Source of the DNA: an uncultured Alsobacter sp.
Lineage (GTDB): Bacteria; Pseudomonadota; Alphaproteobacteria; Rhizobiales; Beijerinckiaceae
Length of the DNA stretch: 64,000 nucleotides
Reading direction: 5' to 3'
Assembly: GCF_945952055.1 (NCBI RefSeq)
Contig: NZ_CAMFHB010000017.1
Span: forward strand, 1 to 64,000
The notes under the pieces: generated by a model
Databases searched by the model: none
What the model saw: only the letters and a program-made list of their open reading frames with translations
Told to the model about the DNA's origin: nothing
Shown: in pieces, positions 17,471 to 25,421 of the stretch
How the letters are laid out: each line of letters begins with the position of its first letter
Numbering within the stretch: position 1 is the stretch's first letter
Made by a program: the position numbers and the translations under genes

Positions 17471-19396
17471 TCAGCTCTTGAAGAACTGCTCGGGCCGGGT
17501 GGGGCCGGGCGTCGGCCAGCCGAAGGAGTTCGGCATCGTCTTGGTGACGTTGCGCATGTTTTTCTTCACGACGCCGTAGCCGTCGGGCGGCACCGAGACG
17601 CCGAAGACGTAGAACTCCTCCGCGGCACCCTGGAGCAGCTGCTTCATCAGCGCGACACGCTCCTCGTCGCTCGAGGTCGCGGTGAGCTTGTCGTAGATCT
17701 CGAGCTGCTTCTTGGTGGAGGCGGGCGGCTCGACGGCGCGCGCATTGTTGCGGTCGCGGTACCAGAGCTGCCAGCCCGGCGCGTAGAAGGAGTTGTTGTC
17801 CTTCGGCACGTAGTAGCGCGGGTCGAGCATGGCGGCGATGCCGCCATTGGCGCCGAAGATGTGGCAGGTCGCGTCGAAGTCGCGGCCCTGGCGCACCCGC
17901 GTTTCCCACAGCGAGCGGTCCATCGAGCGGAACTGCGCGTCGATGCCGACCTCCTTGAACATCGGCATCACGAGCTGCAGCATGTCGAGGAAGACCGTGC
18001 GCGCCTGGTCGATCTCGAAGATGATCGTGAGGCGCCGGCCCTTCTCGTCGAGCCGGAAATTGGCGCCGTCGCGCTTGGGCACGATCTTGTCCAGCATGGC
18101 GTTCGCCTTGGCCGGATCGTAGTCGATGTACTGCGTGGCGAGCTGCTCGTTGTAGAGCGGGTCACCCTTCTTGATCGACGGCTGCGCCGGCTCGCCCTGG
18201 CCCACCAGAACCGCGTCGATCAGCGCCTGCCGGTCGACGGCGAGCGACATCGCGGCCCTGAAGTCGCGGTTGTTGAACAGGACGCGCTTGGTCTCGTCGT
18301 TGTGGTTCAGGTTCAGGATGAAACACATCGTGTTCGCATCCGTCTGGGTGAGCGTGTAGAACTCGTAGCCGCCCTTGTCGCGGGCGTCGTAGAGCACGGC
18401 CTTGTTGGTGGGCGTGCCGATATACTGGTCCATCATGTCGATCTCGCCCTGCATCGTCTTGAGCAGCAGGACCTGCGGATCGGAGACCATCTGGTAGACG
18501 ATGCGCTCGAGGTAGGGGAGCTGGTTCCCCTCCGTGTCGACCTTCCAGTAGTAGGGGTTGCGCACCGCGATGGCGCGCTCGGTGTTCTCGCCGGGCGCCA
18601 CGGTGAACATCCAGGCGTTGAGCGTCGGCTTCTTCGAGGAGTTGAGGAAGAAGGCGTTGTCGTCCTGGAAGCCGGCCGCGCTCTGGAACGAGGCGATCCA
18701 GCTGTCGAAGCCGCGGCTCTTGGCGAGGTCGTTGGCGGCCGGATTGTAGTCGATGTGGAACTGCGACAGGTAGTGCTTGGGGCAGCGGGCGGTCTGGTCG
18801 TTGTTCACCCAGGCGACGTTCAGCGGGAAGAAGCCGTTGGGCTTCTCGAAGATGACGCGGAAGGTCTGGGCGTCGACGATCTCGAGCCTCGCCGGCTTGC
18901 CGTCCTGCTTCCAGTGGTCCTGCCCGACGAAGGCGACGCGCTTGTCGGTGAGCACGGCGTCGTACCAGAACTTCACGTCGTCGGTGGTGTAGGGCTTGCC
19001 GTCGGACCACTTGAGGCCCTTGCGCAGGCGGATCGTGTAGACCTTGCCCTCCTTGTCGCCCTCGAAGCTCTCGGCGACGTTGGGCGTCACGCCGGACCAG
19101 TCGGGCGTGTAGCGCAAGAGCGGCTCGTAGGCCTGGTAGCGGAACAGCATCGACAGCGAGCCGCCGCCGACGAGCGCATGGTTCCAGTCCCCACCGTAGC
19201 GGCCGACCCGCTCCGTGGGCTTGATGACGAGGGGATTGTCCGGAAGGCGGTCCTTGAGCGGGGGCAGGGCGCCCTTGTCCACCAGCGCCTTGAGGCTCGG
19301 CGCCTCCTTGTAGTCCATCGCTGCGAAGGCTGTGCGCGGTGCGAGAACGAGCGCGGATCCGGCCGCGACGAAGCCGCGGCGGCTGATCGTCACCAT
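17471..19396 (-). CDS. ABC transporter substrate-binding protein, family 5, Tat-exported
   Basis: A 641-residue periplasmic receptor. The start at 19396 is set by a strong GGGAGGAAA ribosome binding site and by a twin-arginine signal right after it (SRRGFVAAG at residues 5-13, ending near AFA). Longer in-frame starts would run through the regulatory region. The large size (family 5 members are usually ~500-540) and segments such as LRKGLKWSDGKPYTTDDVKFWYD place it among oligosaccharide-type family 5 receptors (as in plant-glycan operons). It opens the minus-strand operon: receptor, GHL6-like hydrolase, two permeases, double ATPase, GH42. The divergent LacI-type regulator suggests control by a sugar. 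Confidence 0.9.
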   Translation of the reverse strand: MVTISRRGFVAAGSALVLAPRTAFAAMDYKEAPSLKALVDKGALPPLKDRLPDNPLVIKPTERVGRYGGDWNHALVGGGSLSMLFRYQAYEPLLRYTPDWSGVTPNVAESFEGDKEGKVYTIRLRKGLKWSDGKPYTTDDVKFWYDAVLTDKRVAFVGQDHWKQDGKPARLEIVDAQTFRVIFEKPNGFFPLNVAWVNNDQTARCPKHYLSQFHIDYNPAANDLAKSRGFDSWIASFQSAAGFQDDNAFFLNSSKKPTLNAWMFTVAPGENTERAIAVRNPYYWKVDTEGNQLPYLERIVYQMVSDPQVLLLKTMQGEIDMMDQYIGTPTNKAVLYDARDKGGYEFYTLTQTDANTMCFILNLNHNDETKRVLFNNRDFRAAMSLAVDRQALIDAVLVGQGEPAQPSIKKGDPLYNEQLATQYIDYDPAKANAMLDKIVPKRDGANFRLDEKGRRLTIIFEIDQARTVFLDMLQLVMPMFKEVGIDAQFRSMDRSLWETRVRQGRDFDATCHIFGANGGIAAMLDPRYYVPKDNNSFYAPGWQLWYRDRNNARAVEPPASTKKQLEIYDKLTATSSDEERVALMKQLLQGAAEEFYVFGVSVPPDGYGVVKKNMRNVTKTMPNSFGWPTPGPTRPEQFFKS

Positions 19397-19514
19397 GGGT
19401 TTCCTCCCCTTCAGGGCGCCCTCTCCGGAGCGCAGGTTGTTAGGGTAGGGTGAGGTTGCGCCCGCAAGTTTGTTAGGTAAAGAGTTAGGTTGAAAGAATT
19501 TCGGGGAGCGGGTC
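19397..19514. promoter_or_regulatory. Divergent promoter/operator region between the glycoside operon and its LacI-type regulator
   Basis: This 118-bp region contains a 12-bp palindrome TTGCG-CC-CGCAA at 19456-19467, of the size and symmetry that LacI-family proteins bind. It also has direct copies of TTGTTAGG at 19437-19444 and 19470-19477 and a further GTTAGG at 19484-19489. The palindrome is the best operator candidate; the function of the direct repeats is unknown. Confidence 0.45.
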
Positions 19515-20510
19515 ATGGCGCGTGTGACGGTGCGGGCGATCGCCGAGGCTTCGGGGCTTTCGGCCTTCACCGTGTCCCGGGCCCTGTCGGGCAAGGGCGG
19601 CGTCAGCGAGGCCACCCGCCGCGTGGTCCGCGACCTCGCCGACACCATGGGCTATCGCGGGCAGGCGGCCGCCGAGGGGGACGTGGGCCTCGTCTTCCAC
19701 GACCAGGACCCCGTGAACGCCGACCTGCAGGTGCAGATGCAGAACGGCGTGCAGCGCGAGGCGCAGCGCTGGGGCCGCTCGGTCCGCATCCACTGGGGCC
19801 ACGACCCGGCCCAGATCCGCCGCTTCGCCAAGGCCAACCGCGGCATCCTCCTCGTCGGCCCGCACGCGCCGGAGACCATGCAGGGCATCCTCGACGACGG
19901 CTCGCCTCTCGTGCGCATGGGCTGGCTCGACCCGCTGGCGCCGGTCGACCACGTCAGTGGCACCAACCGCGAGGCCGGGCAGGCCGTGGGGCGCTATCTC
20001 GTCGGCCTCGGCCACCGCCACATCGGCTACGTGCAGGGCCGCACGGGCCTGCGCGGCCGCGAGGAGCGGCTGCGCGGTTTGCGGGATGTCGCCGAGGCCG
20101 TGCCGGGGCTCGAGATCCGCAATCTCTGCTTCGAGGACCAGGGGCTCTGGGCGGTTCTGGAGCGCGAGATGAAGGACGGCTTCGCGCCGACCGCGCTCTT
20201 CTGCGCCCACGACGCGCTGGCCGTGCAGGCGATCCCGGTGCTCATGCGCCAGGGCTTTCGCATCCCCGAGGACGTCTCGGTCGTGGGCTTCTCGGATTTC
20301 CCGGTGGCCACCCAGATCTCCCCGCCGCTGACCACGGTGCGCGTTCACGGCGCCGAGATCGGCGCCGCCGCGCTGCGGCTGCTGCTGGACCGGATCGAGG
20401 GCAAGCTGCCGCCGGGCTCGCCGGCGCGGCGGGTGCAGATCGTCGAGACGCTGGTGGAGCGGGGGTCGAGCGGGCCTGCGCCGACGGGGCGGCGCCGTGG
20501 TAAACGCTAG
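19515..20510 (+). CDS. LacI family transcriptional regulator
   Basis: A 331-residue LacI/GalR-type regulator. The N-terminal HTH (residues 1-50) reads VTVRAIAEASGLSAFTVSRAL, with the family hinge-like segment shortly after. The periplasmic-binding-protein-like effector domain follows (residues ~55-320: GTNREAGQAVGRYLVGLGHRHIGY, ALFCAHDALAVQAIPVLMRQG, VSVVGFSDFPVATQISPPLTTV). Transcribed away from the glycoside importer operon, it most likely represses that operon until a sugar or its breakdown product binds. A second in-frame-overlapping frame at 19490 is a shadow. The gene ends just before repeat copy C. Confidence 0.93.
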   Translation: MARVTVRAIAEASGLSAFTVSRALSGKGGVSEATRRVVRDLADTMGYRGQAAAEGDVGLVFHDQDPVNADLQVQMQNGVQREAQRWGRSVRIHWGHDPAQIRRFAKANRGILLVGPHAPETMQGILDDGSPLVRMGWLDPLAPVDHVSGTNREAGQAVGRYLVGLGHRHIGYVQGRTGLRGREERLRGLRDVAEAVPGLEIRNLCFEDQGLWAVLEREMKDGFAPTALFCAHDALAVQAIPVLMRQGFRIPEDVSVVGFSDFPVATQISPPLTTVRVHGAEIGAAALRLLLDRIEGKLPPGSPARRVQIVETLVERGSSGPAPTGRRRGKR

Positions 20511-20536
20511 CGCTCTCTTTCAACCACTCCCAGCTC

Positions 20537-20648
20537 CCTCATCCTGAGCCGGCCGCAGAGCGGCCGAGTCGAAGGACGCACAGCGGTGCAGCTCGACCCT
20601 GGTGCGTCCTTCGACTCGCGGCCCTGCGGGCCGCGGCTCAGGATGAGG
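20537..20648. repeat. Two-arm REP/BIME-like inverted repeat, copy C
   Basis: Arms at 20537-20578 (begins CCTCATCCTGAG, hairpin GGCCGCAGAGCGGCC) and 20605-20648 (hairpin GGCCCTGCGGGCC) have the same order as copy A. It separates the convergent LacI-type and paoC genes, again a place where a bidirectional terminator is expected. Confidence 0.8.
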
Positions 20649-20672
20649 GGCTTTGTGGAATGGGAGCCCCCC

Positions 20673-22910
20673 TCACGCCGCGTCGGGCATCCGCTCGATC
20701 AGCTTGTCCAGCGTCACCGGATAGTCCCGCACGCGCACGCCCGTGGCGTTGTAGACCGCGTTGGCGACGGCCGCGGCGACCCCGCAGATGCCGAGCTCGG
20801 CGATGCCCTTGGCCTTCATGGGCGAGGACATCGGATCCGCCTCGTCGAGGAAGATCACCTCCTGGTGCGGGATGTCGGCATGCACCGGCACCTCGTACTG
20901 GGCGAGGTCGTGGTTGACGAAGAAGCCGGCCCGCTTGTCGACGACGAGCTCTTCCAGGAGCGCCGCGCCGACACCCATGGTCATCGCGCCGATGACCTGG
21001 CTGCGCGCGGTCTTGGGGTTGAGGATGCGGCCGGAGGCGCAAACGGCGAGCATGCGTCGGACCCGGATTTCCGCCGTCCAGGCATCCACCGCCACCTCGA
21101 CGAAATGCGAGCCGAACGTGGACTGCTGCGCCTTCTTGGAGATGTCGCCGAACTCGATCCCGTCCTCTTCCACGAGTTCCCCGTCCTTCACGGCCTCGGT
21201 CAAGGCGACGCTGCGTCCGCCCGCATTGACCTGGCCGTCTGCGAAGGTGAGGTCCGCCTGGTTGAAGCCGAGCTTGCCCGAGACGGCCTCGCGCAGCTTC
21301 ACGCAGGCGGCGTAGACGCCCGCCGTCGAGCAGTTGCCGCCGAACTGGCCGCCCGAACCGGCCGACACCGGGAAGCTGGAATCGCCGAGGCGCACGGTGA
21401 CGCGCTCCAGCGGCACGCCCATCATCTCGGCCGCGGTCTGGGCGATGATGGTGTAGCTGCCGGTGCCGATGTCGGTCATGTCCGTCTCGACGACGACCCC
21501 GCCCTGCGGCGTGAGCCGCACGCGGGCCGCCGACTTCACCGACATGTTGTTGCGGAACGCGGAGGCCATGCCGTGCCCGATGAGCCAGCCGCCTTCGCGC
21601 GTGCTGCCTGGCCTTGCGCTGCGTCGGCTCCAGCCGAACTTTTCGGCGCCCAGCCGCAGGCACTCCACGAAAGGCCGCTGCGAAAAGCGGCGCTGCCCGT
21701 TTTCCGCGCCGCTCTTCTCCGCCTTCGGGTCGTCCGGCACGACCTGCGTGTCGTTGCGGATGCGGAATTCGACCGGGTCGATCCCGAGCTTCTCCGCCAT
21801 CTCGTCCATGGCGATCTCCAGCGCCATCATGCCGGTGGCTTCGCCGGGCGCGCGCATGGAATTGCTCTCGGGCAGGTCGAGGGTCTCCAGCCGCGTGGCG
21901 GTCATGCGGTTGGCCCCGGCATAGAGCATGCGCGTCTGGTCCACGGCCCCGTCGGGCTTGCCGCCCTCGAGGTCCGCCGACCAGCATTCGTGGCCGATGG
22001 CGGTGATGACGCCGTCGCGGTTCGCCCCGATCCGGATGCGCTGGATCGTGGCCGGCCGATGCGTCGTGTTGTTGAAGATCATGGGCCGCTGCAGCGCCAC
22101 CTTCACCGGCCGTCCCGCGGCGCGGGCGCCGAGCGCCGCGAGCAGGGCGTCGGCCCGCAGGAAGAGCTTGCCGCCGAAGCCGCCACCGATGAACGGCGCC
22201 ACGACATGGACGTCGTCCGGCTCGATCCCGAGCGTCTTGGCGAGGTCCTTCTTTGTCCAGGCGACCATCTGGGTCGACGTGTAGAGGGTGAGCTTGCGGC
22301 CCTCCCAGAAGGCGAGGGAGGCGTGCGGCTCCATCATCGCGTGGGATTCGTCGGGTGTGGTGTAGGTCTCGTCGAGCGTCATGTCGGCTGTGCCGAACGC
22401 GCTCTCGAAGTTGCCCACGGCGGTGTCGGGCGGCGAGTCGTTGACCTTCTCGGGCTTCTCCGCGCCGTTGCGCTCGCCCGCCAGGTCGAAGGCCCCCTTC
22501 GCGCGCTCGTACTCCACCTCCACGAGGACGGCCGCGGCGCGGGCCTGCTCGAAGGTCTCCGCCACCACGAGCGCGATGGCCTGGTGGTAGTGCTCGATCT
22601 CCGGACCGCCCAGCAGCGTGGCGGTGTTGTGCTCGCCCTTGCCGAGCTTGCCGGCGCTCTCGGCCGTCACGACCGCCACCACGCCCGGCGCGGCCTCGGC
22701 CCGCGCGGTGTCGAGCCGACGGATGCGGCCCTTGGCGATGGTCGCCCCCACGATCACGCCGTGCGCCTGGTTCGGCGCCGCGCCGTGGTGCTCGTAGGCG
22801 TAGGGCGCGCGGCCGGTGGTCTTCAGCGGGCCGTCGATGCGGTCGAGGGGCTTGCCGACGATGGTCAGCCGATCGATGGGATTGGTTTCGGCGGGGGTGT
22901 CGAACTTCAT
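20673..22910 (-). CDS. paoC: Aldehyde oxidoreductase molybdenum-binding subunit PaoC-like
   Basis: A 745-residue molybdenum-cofactor subunit of the xanthine oxidase family, closest by reading to PaoC (YagR). The start MKFDTPAETNPIDRL and the segment DRIDGPLKTTGRAPYAYE are typical. Cofactor-binding stretches include FIGGGFGGK and SGGQFGGNCSTAG, and the catalytic Glu lies in GIAELGICG near residue 702. It should oxidise aldehydes or related compounds in the periplasm as a heterotrimer with the FAD/4Fe-4S and 2Fe-2S subunits encoded just upstream (3-bp gap to paoB). No PaoD/XdhC-like maturation gene follows in the window. Confidence 0.9.
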   Translation of the reverse strand: MKFDTPAETNPIDRLTIVGKPLDRIDGPLKTTGRAPYAYEHHGAAPNQAHGVIVGATIAKGRIRRLDTARAEAAPGVVAVVTAESAGKLGKGEHNTATLLGGPEIEHYHQAIALVVAETFEQARAAAVLVEVEYERAKGAFDLAGERNGAEKPEKVNDSPPDTAVGNFESAFGTADMTLDETYTTPDESHAMMEPHASLAFWEGRKLTLYTSTQMVAWTKKDLAKTLGIEPDDVHVVAPFIGGGFGGKLFLRADALLAALGARAAGRPVKVALQRPMIFNNTTHRPATIQRIRIGANRDGVITAIGHECWSADLEGGKPDGAVDQTRMLYAGANRMTATRLETLDLPESNSMRAPGEATGMMALEIAMDEMAEKLGIDPVEFRIRNDTQVVPDDPKAEKSGAENGQRRFSQRPFVECLRLGAEKFGWSRRSARPGSTREGGWLIGHGMASAFRNNMSVKSAARVRLTPQGGVVVETDMTDIGTGSYTIIAQTAAEMMGVPLERVTVRLGDSSFPVSAGSGGQFGGNCSTAGVYAACVKLREAVSGKLGFNQADLTFADGQVNAGGRSVALTEAVKDGELVEEDGIEFGDISKKAQQSTFGSHFVEVAVDAWTAEIRVRRMLAVCASGRILNPKTARSQVIGAMTMGVGAALLEELVVDKRAGFFVNHDLAQYEVPVHADIPHQEVIFLDEADPMSSPMKAKGIAELGICGVAAAVANAVYNATGVRVRDYPVTLDKLIERMPDAA

Positions 22911-22913
22911 GGG

Positions 22914-23864
22914 TCAGCGCCTCGCGTCGGTCAGCACCGCGCCGAGCGTGCGCTCGACCAGCGGGATCTTGTAGGCGTTGTCGGAGGTGGTGCGGGCACC
23001 GGCGAGCAGGGCCGCCGCGGCGTCCTTCGGGCCGCCCGTGAGGGCTGCCTCGGCTGCTTCCACCCGCCATGGCTTGTGCGCGACGCCGCCGAGCGCCAGC
23101 GCACTGGCGCCATTGGGCCGGATAACCGCGGCGACGGATATCAGCGCGAAGGCGTAGGAGGCCCGGTCGCGGACCTTGCGATAGATGTGAACGCCCCCGT
23201 CCGGCGGCGGCAGGGTGACGGCGGTGATCAGTTCGCCGCGCTCCAGCACCGTCTCGAGGTGCGGCGTGTCGCCGGGAAGTCGGTGGAAGTCGGCGATCGG
23301 GATGCTGCGCGTCGTCCCGTCGGCCTTCACCGTCTCGACGACGGTGTCCAGCGCCCTGAGCGCCACGTTCATGTCGCTCGGGTTGGTGGCGATGCAGGCG
23401 TCGCTCACCCCGAGGATCGCGTGCTGCCGGCTGTAGCCTTCCAGCGCCGAGCAGCCGCTGCCGGGCTCACGTTTGTTGCAGGGCTGGGCCGTGTCGTAGA
23501 AGTAGGGGCAACGCGTGCGCTGCAGCAGGTTGCCGGCCGTCGTCGCCTTGTTGCGCAGCTGGCCGGTCGCGCCCGCCAGCAAGGCCCGGGCGAGCACGCC
23601 GTAGTCGCGCCGTACCCGTTCGTCGGCGGCCAGATCCGTGTTGCGGACCAGGGCCCCGATGCGGATGCCGCCCTCGGGGGTTTCCTCGATGCGGTCGAGG
23701 TCGAGCCCGTTGACGTCGACGAGGTGGGCCGGCGTCTCGATCTGCAGCTTCATCAGGTCGAGCAGGTTGGTGCCGCCGGCGATGAACTTGGCATCGGGCC
23801 GGCGGGCGGCTGCCGCGGCGGCTTGCGCCGGGGAGGCGGCGCGCTCGTAGGAAAACGGCTTCAT
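22914..23864 (-). CDS. paoB: Aldehyde oxidoreductase FAD-binding subunit PaoB-like
   Basis: A 316-residue CO-dehydrogenase-type flavoprotein subunit. The ATG at 23864 overlaps the stop of the upstream paoA gene (ATGA), which fixes the start; longer open frame upstream is antisense/out-of-frame noise. The N-terminal FAD loop is [15 protein letters not shown], followed by the second FAD motif around [13 protein letters not shown] cysteine cluster ([21 protein letters not shown]) matches the additional 4Fe-4S site seen in PaoB-type subunits. It relays electrons from the molybdenum site through FeS centres to FAD. Confidence 0.9.
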   Translation of the reverse strand: MKPFSYERAASPAQAAAAAARRPDAKFIAGGTNLLDLMKLQIETPAHLVDVNGLDLDRIEETPEGGIRIGALVRNTDLAADERVRRDYGVLARALLAGATGQLRNKATTAGNLLQRTRCPYFYDTAQPCNKREPGSGCSALEGYSRQHAILGVSDACIATNPSDMNVALRALDTVVETVKADGTTRSIPIADFHRLPGDTPHLETVLERGELITAVTLPPPDGGVHIYRKVRDRASYAFALISVAAVIRPNGASALALGGVAHKPWRVEAAEAALTGGPKDAAAALLAGARTTSDNAYKIPLVERTLGAVLTDARR

Positions 23865-24544
23865 GCCTTCCTCCCGGCCACGTCGGCGATGGCGTCCTCG
23901 ATGTTGGAATAGGCGCCGCAGCGGCAGATGTTGCCGCTCATGCGCTCGCGCACCTCGTCGTTGCTGATCTCGGGCTTGGCCATGAGGTCGGCCGTGACGT
24001 GGCTGGGAATGCCGGCCTCGATCTCGTCGAGCACCGCCACCGCCGAGCAGACCTGGCCCGGCGTGCAATAGCCGCACTGGTAGCCGTCGTGCCGCACGAA
24101 GGCGGCCTGCATCGGGTGCATGCGCTCGGGCGAGCCCAGCCCCTCGATGGTGGTGATCTCGTCTCCCTCGTGCATCAGCGCCAGCGACAGGCAGGCATTG
24201 ATCCGGCGCCCGTCGGCGATGACGGTGCAGGCCCCGCACTGGCCGTGGTCGCAGCCTTTCTTGGTGCCGGTCATGTGCAGGTGCTCGCGCAGGAGGTCGA
24301 GCAGGGTCGTGCGGGTGTCGAGGTCCACGCTGTGGCGCGAGCCGTTGACGGTGAGGTTGACCGTCGCGGTGAAGGGATCGTGCGCGCCCGCCGGCGTCCG
24401 GCCCGCCGTGGGAGCCGCTCCGGCTGCGGCCTGGGCCTGGGCCACCGTGCCCGTTGCGGTGAAGGCGGCTCCGGCCGCGGTGGCGACGAGGAGTTCCCGC
24501 CGGTTGACCGTGTCCGGTCCCGAGGGCGTTCGCGCGGGCTGCAT
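23861..24544 (-). CDS. paoA: Aldehyde oxidoreductase 2Fe-2S subunit PaoA-like, Tat-exported
   Basis: A 227-residue subunit with two 2Fe-2S sites. The N-terminus carries a twin-arginine signal ([15 protein letters not shown], residues ~14-28), so the whole complex is exported folded to the periplasm. The plant-type ferredoxin domain has [11 protein letters not shown] with a further Cys in NACLSLAL; the C-terminal helical domain has CGYCTPGQV and NICRCGAY. Gene order paoA-paoB-paoC with stop/start overlap or 3-bp gaps implies one transcript. Family role: detoxification or oxidation of aromatic and aliphatic aldehydes. Confidence 0.9.
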   Translation of the reverse strand: MQPARTPSGPDTVNRRELLVATAAGAAFTATGTVAQAQAAAGAAPTAGRTPAGAHDPFTATVNLTVNGSRHSVDLDTRTTLLDLLREHLHMTGTKKGCDHGQCGACTVIADGRRINACLSLALMHEGDEITTIEGLGSPERMHPMQAAFVRHDGYQCGYCTPGQVCSAVAVLDEIEAGIPSHVTADLMAKPEISNDEVRERMSGNICRCGAYSNIEDAIADVAGRKA

Positions 24545-24685
24545 GCGGGTCTCCGTGGGGCTGCGAAGGGCGGGTGCGCGCAGGCACAGCCGCGCCTCAA
24601 GGCGCGGGCGCTGCCCGTGCGGTTCGCCTCTAGAACCCGCTTCGACGCAGTTCGTTCGCGAGAAACCCGCGGCCTCTTTGCCGCA

Positions 24686-25063
24686 TCACTCCAGCGGGGC
24701 CGACGCCCAGGCCGCCATCAGCCAGCGTCCCTTGTCGTGCCCCCACACGCTGAAGAACCGCGTGGCCGCGCTGATCGGGCGGCCCTCCACCACGAGCTCG
24801 TTTCGGGCGATGCCCTGCCGGACCACGGCGCCGCCCACCACGTGGGTCCGCACGTCCTCCAGCCGGCTCGCCAGGAACACGACCCGCCCCTCGTGGAACT
24901 GGGGCAGGTAGCTCGCCTTGCTGTCGATCTTGCCGGAGGCGTGCTGGTAGACGAGCGTCTCGGCCAGGCCATCGGCGAAGGCCGCGTAGTCCTTCGCCAG
25001 CAGCGCCGCGATCCGCCGCGCGTCCGCGTCCTCCGCGCCCCGGCGCATCTCGTCCTCGGTCAT
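24686..25063 (-). CDS. NTF2-like (SnoaL/DUF4440-type) small protein
   Basis: A 125-residue protein with the cone-shaped NTF2-like fold by pattern: an N-terminal helix (ARRIAALLAKDYAAFADGLAETLVYQHASG), then DSKASYLPQF and alternating strands ending in GRWLMAAWASAPL. Start at 25063 is set by GGGGAGGA just before it; a longer frame would run into the tRNA gene. Such proteins are cytoplasmic isomerase/hydratase-like or ligand-binding proteins, often in steroid or polyketide pathways, but the exact role cannot be assigned. It stands alone, 141 bp upstream of paoA. Confidence 0.75.
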   Translation of the reverse strand: MTEDEMRRGAEDADARRIAALLAKDYAAFADGLAETLVYQHASGKIDSKASYLPQFHEGRVVFLASRLEDVRTHVVGGAVVRQGIARNELVVEGRPISAATRFFSVWGHDKGRWLMAAWASAPLE

Positions 25064-25236
25064 GGCGTCCTCCCCTGGGCCGCCCCGGCCCTTCGCGTTT
25101 CTCCCCCGATCCTGGCACGCACCGGACCGCCGCCACAACGGCGCCATGTCGCAACGAAACCCCCACGCCCGCCATTGCGCGGAGCCCCGCGCCCGATTAT
25201 TGATCGCCCGCCGTCGCCTCGCGCGCCGGCGCATGC

Positions 25237-25311
25237 TGGGGCGTCGCCAAGTGGTAAGGCAGCGGATTTTGATTCCGCCATACGGAGGTTCGAATCCTCC
25301 CGCCCCAGCCA
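25237..25311 (+). tRNA. trnQ: tRNA-Gln (anticodon UUG)
   Basis: A complete cloverleaf: acceptor TGGGGCG (25237-25243) pairs with CGCCCCA (25301-25307), D-arm GCCAAGTGGTAAGGC, anticodon stem GCGGA/TCCGC with loop TTTTGAT (anticodon TTG), and T-arm GGAGGTTCGAATCCTCC. The encoded 3' CCA is at 25309-25311. The integrase gene follows 110 bp downstream, so the 3' end of this tRNA is the probable attachment site of the accessory region. Confidence 0.95.
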
Positions 25312-25383
25312 GGCTCACCTAAGTCATTGAGTTTGCAGGTTCCACCCCGTGGCTGGGGAGGAATTCGCAGCTTTGCGCCACAC

Positions 25384-25398
25384 GGGTGTGCCACACCC
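25384..25398. promoter_or_regulatory. 15-bp palindrome upstream of the integrase gene
   Basis: GGGTGTG-C-CACACCC is a perfect inverted repeat 24 bp before the preferred integrase start and 73 bp after the tRNA. It could be an operator of the integrase gene or an arm-type recombinase site. The sequence does not distinguish these. Confidence 0.35.
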
Positions 25399-25421
25399 TG
25401 TACCACATTGCGGGGTCCCGC

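Noticed and set aside
20586-23912. Open frame of ~1100 codons on the plus strand
   Set aside because: It is the antisense of paoC and paoB and begins inside a dispersed repeat; composition is that of a shadow frame.
25384-25398. Palindrome near the integrase as a CRISPR-type or terminator element
   Set aside because: It is single, lacks a T-run and has no repeated units; a regulatory or recombinase site is more likely.
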